Shown here: positions 39,305-46,581 of the stretch, piece by piece
Numbering within the stretch: the stretch's first letter is position 1
Layout of the letters: the number at the start of each line of letters is the position of its first letter
Source of the DNA: Dactylosporangium siamense
Lineage (GTDB): Bacteria; Actinomycetota; Actinomycetes; Mycobacteriales; Micromonosporaceae
NCBI RefSeq assembly: GCF_016862795.1
Contig: NZ_BONQ01000104.1
Span: 1-47,410 of the forward strand
DNA length: 47,410 bases
Direction of reading: 5' to 3'
Translations under genes and position numbers: made by a program
Notes under the pieces: model-generated
What the model was told of the DNA's origin: nothing
What the model saw: only the letters and a program-made list of their open reading frames with translations
Databases searched by the model: none

Positions 39305-39393
39305 GTCCGGCCTCTTGCCGGACGCTTGGCGCCGGGCTCCAAGTCCGTCGCAAGTTCGGGCCAAGCCGCGCCGGGCACGCTCATGGAGCCCGG
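39305..39393. other. structured leader region before the repeat-peptide gene
   Basis: GTCCGGC-CTCTT-GCCGGAC (39305-39323) forms a 7-bp hairpin, and CCGGGCTCCA (39332-39341) pairs with TGGAGCCCGG (39384-39393) over a 42-nt loop. They lie between the divergent MFS gene and the repeat-peptide gene and may be operators or leader structures. Confidence 0.5.
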
Positions 39394-39442
39394 TCGGGAA
39401 GCACCCGGCGGGCCTCACGAATCGACATCAAGGAGACCTTCG

Positions 39443-39622
39443 ATGGACCGCTCGACCACCGCCCCGACCGTCCGCACCCAGGTGCGGGCCGACGGCCTCG
39501 CCACCAACCACAGCCAGGCCGTCACCGCGGTGCGGGGCCTGACCCAGAACCACAGCCAGGCCGTGGGGTCGCTGCGCGGGCTGACCTGGAACCACAGCCA
39601 GGCCGTCGTCCGGCTGGTCTGA
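39443..39622 (+). CDS. 59-residue repeat protein (three NHSQAV units)
   Basis: A small protein whose last 42 residues are three 14-residue tandem repeats: GLATNHSQAVTAVR, GLTQNHSQAVGSLR and GLTWNHSQAVVRLV. The core NHSQAV is identical in all three. The N-terminal 17 residues (MDRSTTAPTVRTQVRAD) have no secretion signal. AAGGAG lies 7 nt before the ATG, which argues for real expression. The stop is 3 nt before the TPR gene, so the two are cotranslated. No family was recognised. It could be a modified-peptide precursor with repeated cores, a signalling peptide, or a structural partner of the TPR protein. Confidence 0.75.
   Translation: MDRSTTAPTVRTQVRADGLATNHSQAVTAVRGLTQNHSQAVGSLRGLTWNHSQAVVRLV
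39506..39606 (+). repeat. 17-bp repeat with exact 42-bp period
   Basis: AACCACAGCCAGGCCGT occurs at 39506-39522, 39548-39564 and 39590-39606. The 42-bp period equals the 14-codon unit of the encoded repeats; the bases between the cores vary, so the peptide core has been kept while the rest drifted. Confidence 0.9.
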
Positions 39623-39625
39623 CCG

Positions 39626-40705
39626 ATGACCCGGGTGGCGGAGCAGACCGTGGATCCCGTCGGCGCGGCGGTCGCCCTGCACGACCTGGCCCTGGCGGCC
39701 TGGGACGGTCACCGCTACCCGCGGGTCGTCGACCTGTGCCGGCGTGCGCTCGAGGTGCTCGAGGCGCACGCCGGTGCCGGCAGTCCCGACGTGGCCAACG
39801 TGCTGACCCTGTTGGGCAGCGCACTGGACGAGCTCGGCGAGCACCGGTCGGCCGAGGCCCAGCACCGGCGGGCCGCCGGCATCATGGGCGCGTTGCCGTC
39901 GCAGCCGGACGTGCTGCTGCGGCTGCGCGTCCAGGCGGCCGTCGGCCTCGGCGGCAACCTGCGCCGGCAGGGCCGCTACGCCGAGGCCGAGGCGGTGTTC
40001 CGCGGCGCCTGCGACGAGGCCGCACCGCATCGCACGGACCTGGAGATGGTGCCGCTGCACAACGAGCTCGGGGTGCTGTACAAGTTCGCCGGCCGGCTCG
40101 ACGACGCGCGGGACCGGTACGCCACGGTGCGGGCCGTGCTGGAGGCGGCGTACGGGCCCGACGATCCGGTGCTCGCGCCGGTGTGGCACAACCTGGCCGG
40201 GCTCGCGCACAGCCGCGGCGACCTGGCCGAGGGTGAGGCGTACGCGCGCCGTTCCCTCGCCCTGCACCGCGCCGCGTTCCCGGCGGACCACCCGGCGGTG
40301 GTCGCCGACGAGGCGCACCTCGCGGCGCTGCTGCTGGCCCGGGGCAACCACGCGGAGGCGGAGCCGTTGCTGCGCCGGGCGATCGCGTACTTCACCGACC
40401 GGCACGGACCGGATCACGTGGAGGTGCTCACCAACCAGCACAACCTGGCCGCCGTCCTGGCCGGCTCCGGTGACCCGGTGGGCGCCGAGGCGCTGTACCG
40501 CCGCGTCCTGGACGGCAAGCGCCGCACCTTCGGATCCGAACATCCCGAGGTTGCGCTGACGCTCAACAACCTGGCCGCGCTGGCCGCCGACCGCGGGCAC
40601 GCCCGGGCCCTCGCGGCGGAGGCGCACCGGATCCTCGCGCCGCGGGTCGCCGCCGACCACCCGGCGCTGGTCTCAGTGAAGGGGTTTCTTCAGGGGCGGC
40701 TGTAG
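39626..40705 (+). CDS. tetratricopeptide (TPR) repeat protein
   Basis: A 359-residue protein made almost entirely of kinesin-light-chain-type TPR units of about 42 residues (for example VANVLTLLGSALDELGEHRS, LHNELGVLYKFAGRLDDARD, WHNLAGLAHSRGDLAEGEAY, TNQHNLAAVLAGSGDP, LTLNNLAALAADRGHARALA). It has no helix-turn-helix, NB-ARC or other effector domain. TPR superhelices bind peptides or proteins, so the coupled NHSQAV repeat protein is the obvious candidate partner. Its 3' end overlaps the convergent gene by 16 bp. Confidence 0.88.
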   Translation: MTRVAEQTVDPVGAAVALHDLALAAWDGHRYPRVVDLCRRALEVLEAHAGAGSPDVANVLTLLGSALDELGEHRSAEAQHRRAAGIMGALPSQPDVLLRLRVQAAVGLGGNLRRQGRYAEAEAVFRGACDEAAPHRTDLEMVPLHNELGVLYKFAGRLDDARDRYATVRAVLEAAYGPDDPVLAPVWHNLAGLAHSRGDLAEGEAYARRSLALHRAAFPADHPAVVADEAHLAALLLARGNHAEAEPLLRRAIAYFTDRHGPDHVEVLTNQHNLAAVLAGSGDPVGAEALYRRVLDGKRRTFGSEHPEVALTLNNLAALAADRGHARALAAEAHRILAPRVAADHPALVSVKGFLQGRL

Positions 40706-41364
40706 AGCGTCCAGTGGTCCAGTTCGGTCAGGGCCTTCGCGTACGCGCGGATGGTCGTCCCCGCGGTCAGCCCGGCCAGGCAGACGTGCTCGGCGGCGAG
40801 CCGTTCGGCGTCCACCAGCAGGGCCGGCGGGTGGGCCACCGTGAACCCGGTGGCGAGCCCGATCACCGTCGGTTCGGCGCCGTGCCGCTCGTGCCACCGG
40901 CGGGCCGCCACGACCATGAGCTCCGGTGGGAGGGCGAGCCCGCCGTACGCGTCGACGTAGGCGAACGCGGCCCACGGCTCAGGCCGGGGCAGGATCGCCA
41001 GGAACTGCGGCGCGCCGTACGCGGTCACGTCGTAGGCGTCGAGGAAATAGCCCTCCTCGCCGGTGCCGAGCTCCTCCTGCCCCGCCGGCCACCGGGCCAG
41101 ATAGGCGTCCAGGTCGGCGGTCTCCGCCCGGCGCAGCACGTCGGCGGGGGTGCTCAGCTGGCCGTCGACGCGGAAGAAGTCCCGGTCCAGGTGCATCATG
41201 TCGACCATCAGCACCGGATAGTGCGCCGTCGACAGGGCACGGACGCGTTGCCGGACCGGTTCGGCCGAGCCGGAGAGCCGCACGACGGGGAACCGCTCAC
41301 CGTCGACCTCGTGCCAGCGCGTCGGCGCGTCCGCCAGGCCGGCGGCGCGCAGCAGCTCGTCCAT
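40690..41364 (-). CDS. DUF4253-like protein
   Basis: A 224-residue soluble protein. The C-terminal 80 residues ([20 protein letters not shown], then [20 protein letters not shown] and ending HWTLYSRP) have the layout of the DUF4253 domain, where a helix with 'RW..RYGAE', a strand, a helix with a conserved Cys region and a final short strand follow each other. The N-terminal part ([15 protein letters not shown]) is not assigned. The function of the family is unknown. It overlaps the TPR gene on the other strand. Confidence 0.6.
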   Translation of the reverse strand: MDELLRAAGLADAPTRWHEVDGERFPVVRLSGSAEPVRQRVRALSTAHYPVLMVDMMHLDRDFFRVDGQLSTPADVLRRAETADLDAYLARWPAGQEELGTGEEGYFLDAYDVTAYGAPQFLAILPRPEPWAAFAYVDAYGGLALPPELMVVAARRWHERHGAEPTVIGLATGFTVAHPPALLVDAERLAAEHVCLAGLTAGTTIRAYAKALTELDHWTLYSRP

Positions 41365-41426
41365 CGCCGAATGCTAATCGACCGGCCTGGTTGGCGGGGG
41401 GTGGACGGGCCGGATATGGATTGGGT

Positions 41427-42431
41427 ATGGAATATCGGTACGTCGGCGGCAGTGGACTGCGGGTCAGCGAGCTGTGCCTGGGCACGATGACATTCGGCAA
41501 CGACGCGGACGAGCCGGCGTCGCACCGGCTGCTGGACCGGTTCGTCGAGGCCGGCGGCAACTTCATCGACACGGCGGACGTGTACGTGGGCGGCGCCTCC
41601 GAGGAGATCATCGGGCGGTGGCTGGCCGGGCGGTCCCGCGACGACCTGGTCCTCGCGACGAAGGTCTTCTGGGCGACCGGTGACGGGCCCAACGACCACG
41701 GCGCCGGTCGCAAGCACATCCTCGCGTCGGTGCGGGCGAGCCTGCGGCGGCTCGGCACCGACTCCATCGACCTGTACCAGATCCACGCCTTCGACGAGGC
41801 GACCCCGATCGAGGAGACACTGTCCACATTGGACGGTCTGGTGCGGTCGGGAGCGGTGCGGCACCTCGGGGTGAGCAACTACGCCGCCTGGCAGCTGCAG
41901 AAGTCTCTGGACGTGGCCCGGCACCGTGGGTGGGAGCCGTTCGTGGCCTTGCAGCCGCTGTACAACCTGCTCGATCGGGACGTGGAGCACGAGCTGCTGC
42001 CGGTGTGCCGCAACGAAGGCGTCGGCGTCATCCCATGGGCGCCGCTGCGCGGCGGGTGGCTCACCGGCAAGTACCGGCGTGGCATGGCGTCGGCGCCGCA
42101 GGGCACCCGCTGGGACGGCGACAAGCAGCCGTGGCTCGGCGACTGGGAGCGCAGCGTCGACGAGCGCACCTGGTCGGTCACCGACGAGGTCCTTGCGGTC
42201 GCCGAGGAAGCCGGCCGCACCCCGTCCCAGGTGGCGCTGCGGTGGCTGCTGCAGCAGCCGGGCGTGGTCGCGCCGATCGTTGGGGCCCGCACGACCGCGC
42301 AGCTGGAGGAGAACCTCGGCGCCTCCGGGTGGCTGCTGGACGACAAACAGCTGGCCCGCCTCACCGCGGCCGGCGACCAGCCGGCGCCGTACCCGCACGG
42401 TTACCTGGCCGGCTCGCCCCGCCGCCGGTAG
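41427..42431 (+). CDS. aldo/keto reductase
   Basis: A 334-residue NADPH-dependent aldo/keto reductase. The catalytic tetrad is Asp48 and Tyr53 (FIDTADVY), Lys79 (LATKVF) and His120 (YQIHAFD). The later [12 protein letters not shown] and [15 protein letters not shown] segments build the cofactor site. It resembles the AKR subgroup of bacterial 'YajO/Tas-like' enzymes. The natural substrate is unknown. The ATG at 41427 lies 6 nt after TATGGA, so the mRNA may be leaderless; the longer open frame upstream covers the DUF4253-like gene and is a shadow. Confidence 0.93.
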   Translation: MEYRYVGGSGLRVSELCLGTMTFGNDADEPASHRLLDRFVEAGGNFIDTADVYVGGASEEIIGRWLAGRSRDDLVLATKVFWATGDGPNDHGAGRKHILASVRASLRRLGTDSIDLYQIHAFDEATPIEETLSTLDGLVRSGAVRHLGVSNYAAWQLQKSLDVARHRGWEPFVALQPLYNLLDRDVEHELLPVCRNEGVGVIPWAPLRGGWLTGKYRRGMASAPQGTRWDGDKQPWLGDWERSVDERTWSVTDEVLAVAEEAGRTPSQVALRWLLQQPGVVAPIVGARTTAQLEENLGASGWLLDDKQLARLTAAGDQPAPYPHGYLAGSPRRR

Positions 42432-42438
42432 CGGCGAC

Positions 42439-42472
42439 GGTCGCGGGGCCGGCGGCGACCGACCCCGCGACC
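42439..42472 (+). terminator. terminator of the aldo/keto reductase gene
   Basis: GGTCGCGGGG and CCCCGCGACC form a perfect 10-bp stem with a 14-nt loop, 8 nt after the stop codon. Confidence 0.7.
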
Positions 42473-42497
42473 ACCTTCCGCGCCCCGCCGATGGTGC

Positions 42498-42503
42498 TAT
42501 GCT
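42498..42503 (+). promoter_or_regulatory. -10 box of the ATPase/VWA operon
   Basis: TATGCT lies 7 nt before the ATG at 42511. With no ribosome binding site between them, transcription probably starts at or next to that ATG. No clear -35 box is seen. Confidence 0.55.
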
Positions 42504-42510
42504 CCCGCCG

Positions 42511-42564
42511 ATGACTACCTCATGTCACAGATTGGGGGTCCCATCCGCTCGAAGTGAGTGCTGA
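42511..42564 (+). CDS. leaderless upstream ORF (17 residues)
   Basis: MTTSCHRLGVPSARSEC is encoded directly at the predicted transcription start, and its TGA overlaps the ATG of the next gene (TGATG). That gene has no good ribosome binding site of its own, so its translation may depend on ribosomes ending here. Two Cys and several Arg and Ser codons could make it sensitive to amino-acid supply. Leaderless upstream ORFs are known in actinobacteria; that this one is translated is inferred. Confidence 0.45.
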   Translation: MTTSCHRLGVPSARSEC

Positions 42565-43955
42565 TGCACTCTCACGACGCGAATGGGGAATCCCGCCACA
42601 CCTTCTGGCTGCGCGTGCGCGAGTTCGCCGTGCCGCCCTCCATGATCGAGTCAGCGACCGCCCGCCGGCACGCCGGTGACTGGGCCGGGGCGTGCGCCGC
42701 GGCACGGGTCGACGTCGATCTCGACCTGCGGGCCGTGGCCCGGACCCGCGGCGCGGACCTGTCCGCACGGATCCGCGCCGACCTGCGGCACCTGGCGCCG
42801 GACCTGCTGCGCTGGCACTGGCCGCGGATCGCACCGGACGGGCTGCTGCGGCCCGGCCTGACGGTGTCCCTGGCCCGCTACGACCCCGATGGCGTGCACC
42901 TCGTCGCCCGGACGCCGCCGGCCTGGGCGGATGCCGGCCAGAGGATCAGCCTGTCGCTCTGGGACGGTTCGGTGCGGGGTGGCGTCCCGCATCCGCATCC
43001 CCATCCCGATCAGCGGTTCCGGCTCGATCTGCACCGGCACCTCTGGGACGCGCGCCGGTCCGGCGAACTGCGGGCCAGGGCCGGTCGTGGTGGCACGCTG
43101 TCCGGCGCGCCGCCGGGACCCGGGTATGCCGTGGACCGGTGGGCCGCGGAGGCCGCGCTCCTGCTGCACGCCGACGGGCTGCCCGCGGGCCCGGTGACCG
43201 TGCGGCTCGGTGCCCGCCGTCGGGTGGCCGTCGACCCTGACGGCGTCGTCAGCGGCGCGCCGGTGCGCGGGCCGGTGCTGCCGGACGCGGCGACGTGGGT
43301 GCTGCCGGACGTGGAGCTGCTCCGCGGCGGGCTGCTCGGCGTGGACCGGCTGCATCCCCTTGTCGCTGCGGCGTTGGTACCGGAAACGCCACCGACAGGC
43401 GCGGCACCTCCGGAAACGCCACCGACAGGCGCGGCACCTCCGGAAACGCCACCGACAGGAGCGACACCTCCGGACGTGGCACGGCTGGACCCGGTCCGGC
43501 CGGGTGCGCCGCAGCCGGGCGAGCCGGGTGCGCCGCGGGTGGTCGCGTGCCGGGGCGACCGGCACCGCATCGGCCTGGTGGGCGGCGTGCTCGTCGCGCT
43601 GGACCACGACCCGGCCGAGGTCCGCCGCGAGGAGCTGCTCACGGCGCTCGGCGGCACCCCGCTGCCGTGCCTGCAGGCGATCGACGAGGCACACCGCTGG
43701 CCGGAGTGCCTTCCCGACGTGCGGGCCCTCCTCGACCACGGCGACGCCGCCGGTGCCCTCGCCGTCGTGGAGGCGCTGCTCGGCCCGGACGCGTTACTGC
43801 GCCACGGCGCGCTGCGCGACGAGCTGGAGACCGCGGCGCAGCGCCAGGTCGCGCACGGGCTCTACCGCGCCGGGCTGGCCGGCGGTCCACGACCGAAATA
43901 CCACGACGGCCACCGCGGCTCCCGGTCGCGCCGGCACCGCGCGTCCTCCCGCTGA
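42564..43955 (+). CDS. uncharacterised first protein of the MoxR/VWA cassette
   Basis: A 463-residue protein that was not recognised. The N-terminal half (about 1-270) is rich in Arg, Asp and Leu (ADLSARIRADLRHLAPDLLR; VSLARYDPDGVHLVARTPPA) and looks like a folded domain. A low-complexity segment near residue 272 has three copies of a ten-residue unit (PETPPTGAAP). The rest (RIGLVGGVLVALDHDPAEVR, then a helical region) ends in a basic tail (GSRSRRHRASSR). It lies 53 nt before the ATPase gene and shares its direction. The cassette layout suggests a substrate or adaptor of the ATPase/VWA pair. Confidence 0.75.
   Translation: MHSHDANGESRHTFWLRVREFAVPPSMIESATARRHAGDWAGACAAARVDVDLDLRAVARTRGADLSARIRADLRHLAPDLLRWHWPRIAPDGLLRPGLTVSLARYDPDGVHLVARTPPAWADAGQRISLSLWDGSVRGGVPHPHPHPDQRFRLDLHRHLWDARRSGELRARAGRGGTLSGAPPGPGYAVDRWAAEAALLLHADGLPAGPVTVRLGARRRVAVDPDGVVSGAPVRGPVLPDAATWVLPDVELLRGGLLGVDRLHPLVAAALVPETPPTGAAPPETPPTGAAPPETPPTGATPPDVARLDPVRPGAPQPGEPGAPRVVACRGDRHRIGLVGGVLVALDHDPAEVRREELLTALGGTPLPCLQAIDEAHRWPECLPDVRALLDHGDAAGALAVVEALLGPDALLRHGALRDELETAAQRQVAHGLYRAGLAGGPRPKYHDGHRGSRSRRHRASSR
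43381..43470 (+). repeat. 30-bp in-frame minisatellite, three copies
   Basis: Three 30-bp units follow each other; the first two are identical and the third differs at two positions. They encode PETPPTGAAP-like units in the linker of the protein. Near-identity points to recent expansion. Confidence 0.9.
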
Positions 43956-44008
43956 CGTCTCCCTTCGCTTCGACTCCTCTCGCTTCGACTTTTCAAAGGT
44001 GATGCCTC

Positions 44009-45223
44009 ATGCCCACGTTCGCCGACCAGCTCGACGTCGCCGCCGACCTCCTCGCCCTGCTGCACGACACCGACACCGAACCGCGCGCCGACGCGCAACT
44101 GGAGGCGCTGACCCTCGCGGTCGCCGCCGACCTGCCGGTCCTGCTGTGGGGCGAGCCCGGCATCGGCAAGACCGCCGCCCTGACCCAGCTCGCCGAGGCG
44201 CTCGACCTGCCGCTCACCACCGTCATCGCCAGCGTCCACGAGCCGTCGGACTTCTCCGGGCTGCCCGTCGTCGGCGACGACCCGGCGGTGCAGGGCGTGC
44301 CGATGGCCCCGCCGGACTGGGCCGTGCGCCTGGTCCGCGCCGGTCGCGGCCTGCTGTTCCTCGACGAGTTGTCCACCGCGCCGCCGGCGGTCCAGGCGGC
44401 GCTGCTGCGGCTGGTCCTGGAACGGCGGGTCGGCGCGCTGCGGCTGCCGCCGGGCGTGCGGATCGTGGCGGCCGCGAACCCCCGGTCGTCCGCGGCGGAC
44501 GGCTGGGAGCTCAGCGCGCCGCTCGCCAACCGGTTCGTGCACCTCCAGTGGGCGCACGACCACGACGTGGTGGTCCGTGGCCTCGGCGGGACCTGGCCCC
44601 GCGCCTCGCTGCCGCGGCTGGACCCGCAGCGGCTGGGCGCGGCGGTCGCGTTCGCCCGCCGGGCCGTGTGCGGGCTGCTGGCCGCCCGGCCCCGGCTGGT
44701 GCACCAGCTGCCGGGCAGCGAGGCGCGCCGGGGCGGTCCGTGGCCGTCGCCGCGCAGCTGGGACATGGCGCTGCGGCTGACCGCGTTCGCCACCGCCGCC
44801 GGCACCTCCCGCGACGTGCTGTCCATGCTGGTGCGCGGCACGGTCGGCGACGGGCCGGGCCTGGAACTGCTGGCGAGCCTGGACCGGATGGACCTGCCGG
44901 ACCCGGAGACGCTCCTCGCGGACCCGGCGGCGGCGAGCCTGCCCGACCGCGGGGACCTGCGCCAGGCGGTCCTGGACGGGGTCGTGGAGGCGGTCCGCAA
45001 GCGCCCGGAGAAGGCCCGGTGGGACGCGGCCTGGGCGATCCTGGCCCGCGCGCTGGACACCGGTGCGCCGGACCTCGTGGTGGTCCCCGCGAGCACCCTG
45101 GCGGCGCTGCGCCGCGTCGACTGGGATGTGCCGGACCTGATCGAACGGCTGGCAGGCGCGGTGGCGCTGTCCCAGCGCGCCGACCGGGCGTCGGCCAGGG
45201 TCGCTGCGGCGGTGACCGGCTGA
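44009..45223 (+). CDS. MoxR-type AAA+ ATPase
   Basis: A 404-residue AAA+ ATPase. Walker A is GEPGIGKT (48-55), Walker B is LLFLDE (115-120), and AAANPRSSA holds the sensor-1 Asn. VRIVAAANPRSSAADGWELS, followed by LANRF with its Arg, is typical of MoxR/CoxD-type proteins. These act as chaperones that remodel or load partners with VWA domains. AAAGGTG lies 7 nt before the ATG. Its stop overlaps the start of the VWA gene (TGATG), so the two are made together. An 11-bp repeat TCGCTTCGACT lies twice in the gap before it. Confidence 0.92.
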   Translation: MPTFADQLDVAADLLALLHDTDTEPRADAQLEALTLAVAADLPVLLWGEPGIGKTAALTQLAEALDLPLTTVIASVHEPSDFSGLPVVGDDPAVQGVPMAPPDWAVRLVRAGRGLLFLDELSTAPPAVQAALLRLVLERRVGALRLPPGVRIVAAANPRSSAADGWELSAPLANRFVHLQWAHDHDVVVRGLGGTWPRASLPRLDPQRLGAAVAFARRAVCGLLAARPRLVHQLPGSEARRGGPWPSPRSWDMALRLTAFATAAGTSRDVLSMLVRGTVGDGPGLELLASLDRMDLPDPETLLADPAAASLPDRGDLRQAVLDGVVEAVRKRPEKARWDAAWAILARALDTGAPDLVVVPASTLAALRRVDWDVPDLIERLAGAVALSQRADRASARVAAAVTG

Positions 45224-46572
45224 TGGCAGCGAAGACGGCCGCGCCGGGGCCGGACCTCGACAAGCTGTTCGTGGCACCCGAAGCGGCGGCGTCGGAAGCG
45301 GCCGGGTCGGAAGCGGCCGGCGCGGAGACGCCCGCGCTGGAGACGGTCGCGCCGGGGCTCGACTTCGACAAGCTGTTCGCGGCCCGGCTGCAGGCCGCCC
45401 GGGCCCGCCCGTACCTCGCGACCGCACTGTTCGCACTGCACGTCGTGGAGTCGCGGCGGGTGCCGACGATGGCCGTCGACCGGCACTGGCGGTGCTACGC
45501 GTCGCCGGTGTTCGTGGCGCGGACCCCGGTCGAGGAACTCGCCGGTGTGTGGGTCCACGAGGTCTCGCACCTGCTGCGCGACCACCACGGCCGCGGCGAC
45601 CGGGTGGCGCTGGACCGCGACCTGACCGGACCGGGGGAGCGGCTGCGGATGAACATCGCCGCCGACTTCGAGATCAACGACGACGTGTACGGCGACGGCC
45701 TGGCCCGCCCCGAGGGTGCGATCTCCGCCCGGGACCTCGGGCTGGACGAGGGGCTGCTGATGGAGGACTACCTGCGCCAGTTCCACCTCGGCCCGCGCAC
45801 GTCCGGCATGGTCTGGCTGGACTGCGGCAGCGGCGCCGACGGCCTCGAACGGCCCTGGGACCTCGGCGAGGACGGCGCCCACGGGTTGAGCGGCCACGAG
45901 CTGGACGCGGTCCGTTTCCGGGTCGCCCAGGGCATCAACGCCCGCCCCGGCGACGTCCCGAAAGGGTGGCGGCGCTGGGCGGAGGAGGCGTTCCACCCGC
46001 CGCAGGCGTGGCGGGACCTGCTGGGCGCCGCCGTCCGTTCGGCGGCGAGCGCAGCCGGGGCGGACGACTACACGTACGGGCGGCCGGCGCGGCGCGCAGC
46101 GGGCCTGCCCGGGGTGGTGCTGCCGAGCCTGCGCCGCCGCCCGCCGCAGGTCTGCGTCATCATCGACACGTCCGGGTCGGTGAGCGACGCCGAGCTGGGC
46201 GGCGCGTTGCTCGAGGTCGCCGCGATCGGCCGGGCCGTCGGCGGCCGGCGGGACCTGGTGCGGGTGATGTCGTGCGACGCTGCGGCCGGGGTGGCGCACC
46301 CACTGTGCCGGGCCGAGGGCATCCCGCTGATCGGTGGTGGCGGCACGGATCTGCGCGCCGGGTTCGAGCGGGCGCTGCGCACCACGCCCCGGCCCGACGT
46401 CGTCGTGGTCCTGACCGACGGGCAGACGCCGTGGCCGTCGGCCCGCCCGCCGTGCCGCACGGTCGTCGGCCTCTTCCCCCGCCCTCGCTCCTGGAACGAG
46501 GACGACGACGACTACGTTCCGGACCAGCCGCCGGACTGGGCGCACGTCGTCACCATCGGCTGGCGCCCGTGA
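45223..46572 (+). CDS. VWA-like protein with N-terminal metallopeptidase-type domain (DUF2201)
   Basis: A 449-residue partner of the ATPase. Residues 45-290 match the 'putative metallopeptidase' domain often found before VWA-like domains, with HEVSH (112-116) as a full HExxH zinc motif and Asp/Glu-rich MNIAADFEINDD following. Residues 308-449 form a VWA-like domain with the metal-dependent adhesion motif DTSGSVS (315-321). The first 55 residues hold a duplicated PGxDxDKLF sequence separated by a Glu/Ala-rich spacer. It starts at a TGATG overlap with the ATPase gene. The physiological target is unknown. Confidence 0.9.
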   Translation: MAAKTAAPGPDLDKLFVAPEAAASEAAGSEAAGAETPALETVAPGLDFDKLFAARLQAARARPYLATALFALHVVESRRVPTMAVDRHWRCYASPVFVARTPVEELAGVWVHEVSHLLRDHHGRGDRVALDRDLTGPGERLRMNIAADFEINDDVYGDGLARPEGAISARDLGLDEGLLMEDYLRQFHLGPRTSGMVWLDCGSGADGLERPWDLGEDGAHGLSGHELDAVRFRVAQGINARPGDVPKGWRRWAEEAFHPPQAWRDLLGAAVRSAASAAGADDYTYGRPARRAAGLPGVVLPSLRRRPPQVCVIIDTSGSVSDAELGGALLEVAAIGRAVGGRRDLVRVMSCDAAAGVAHPLCRAEGIPLIGGGGTDLRAGFERALRTTPRPDVVVVLTDGQTPWPSARPPCRTVVGLFPRPRSWNEDDDDYVPDQPPDWAHVVTIGWRP

Positions 46573-46581
46573 CCGTCCACA

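Noticed and set aside
43993-46545. 850-codon open frame on the minus strand opposite the ATPase/VWA genes
   Set aside because: Antisense shadow of well-supported plus-strand genes; no recognisable motif or start context.
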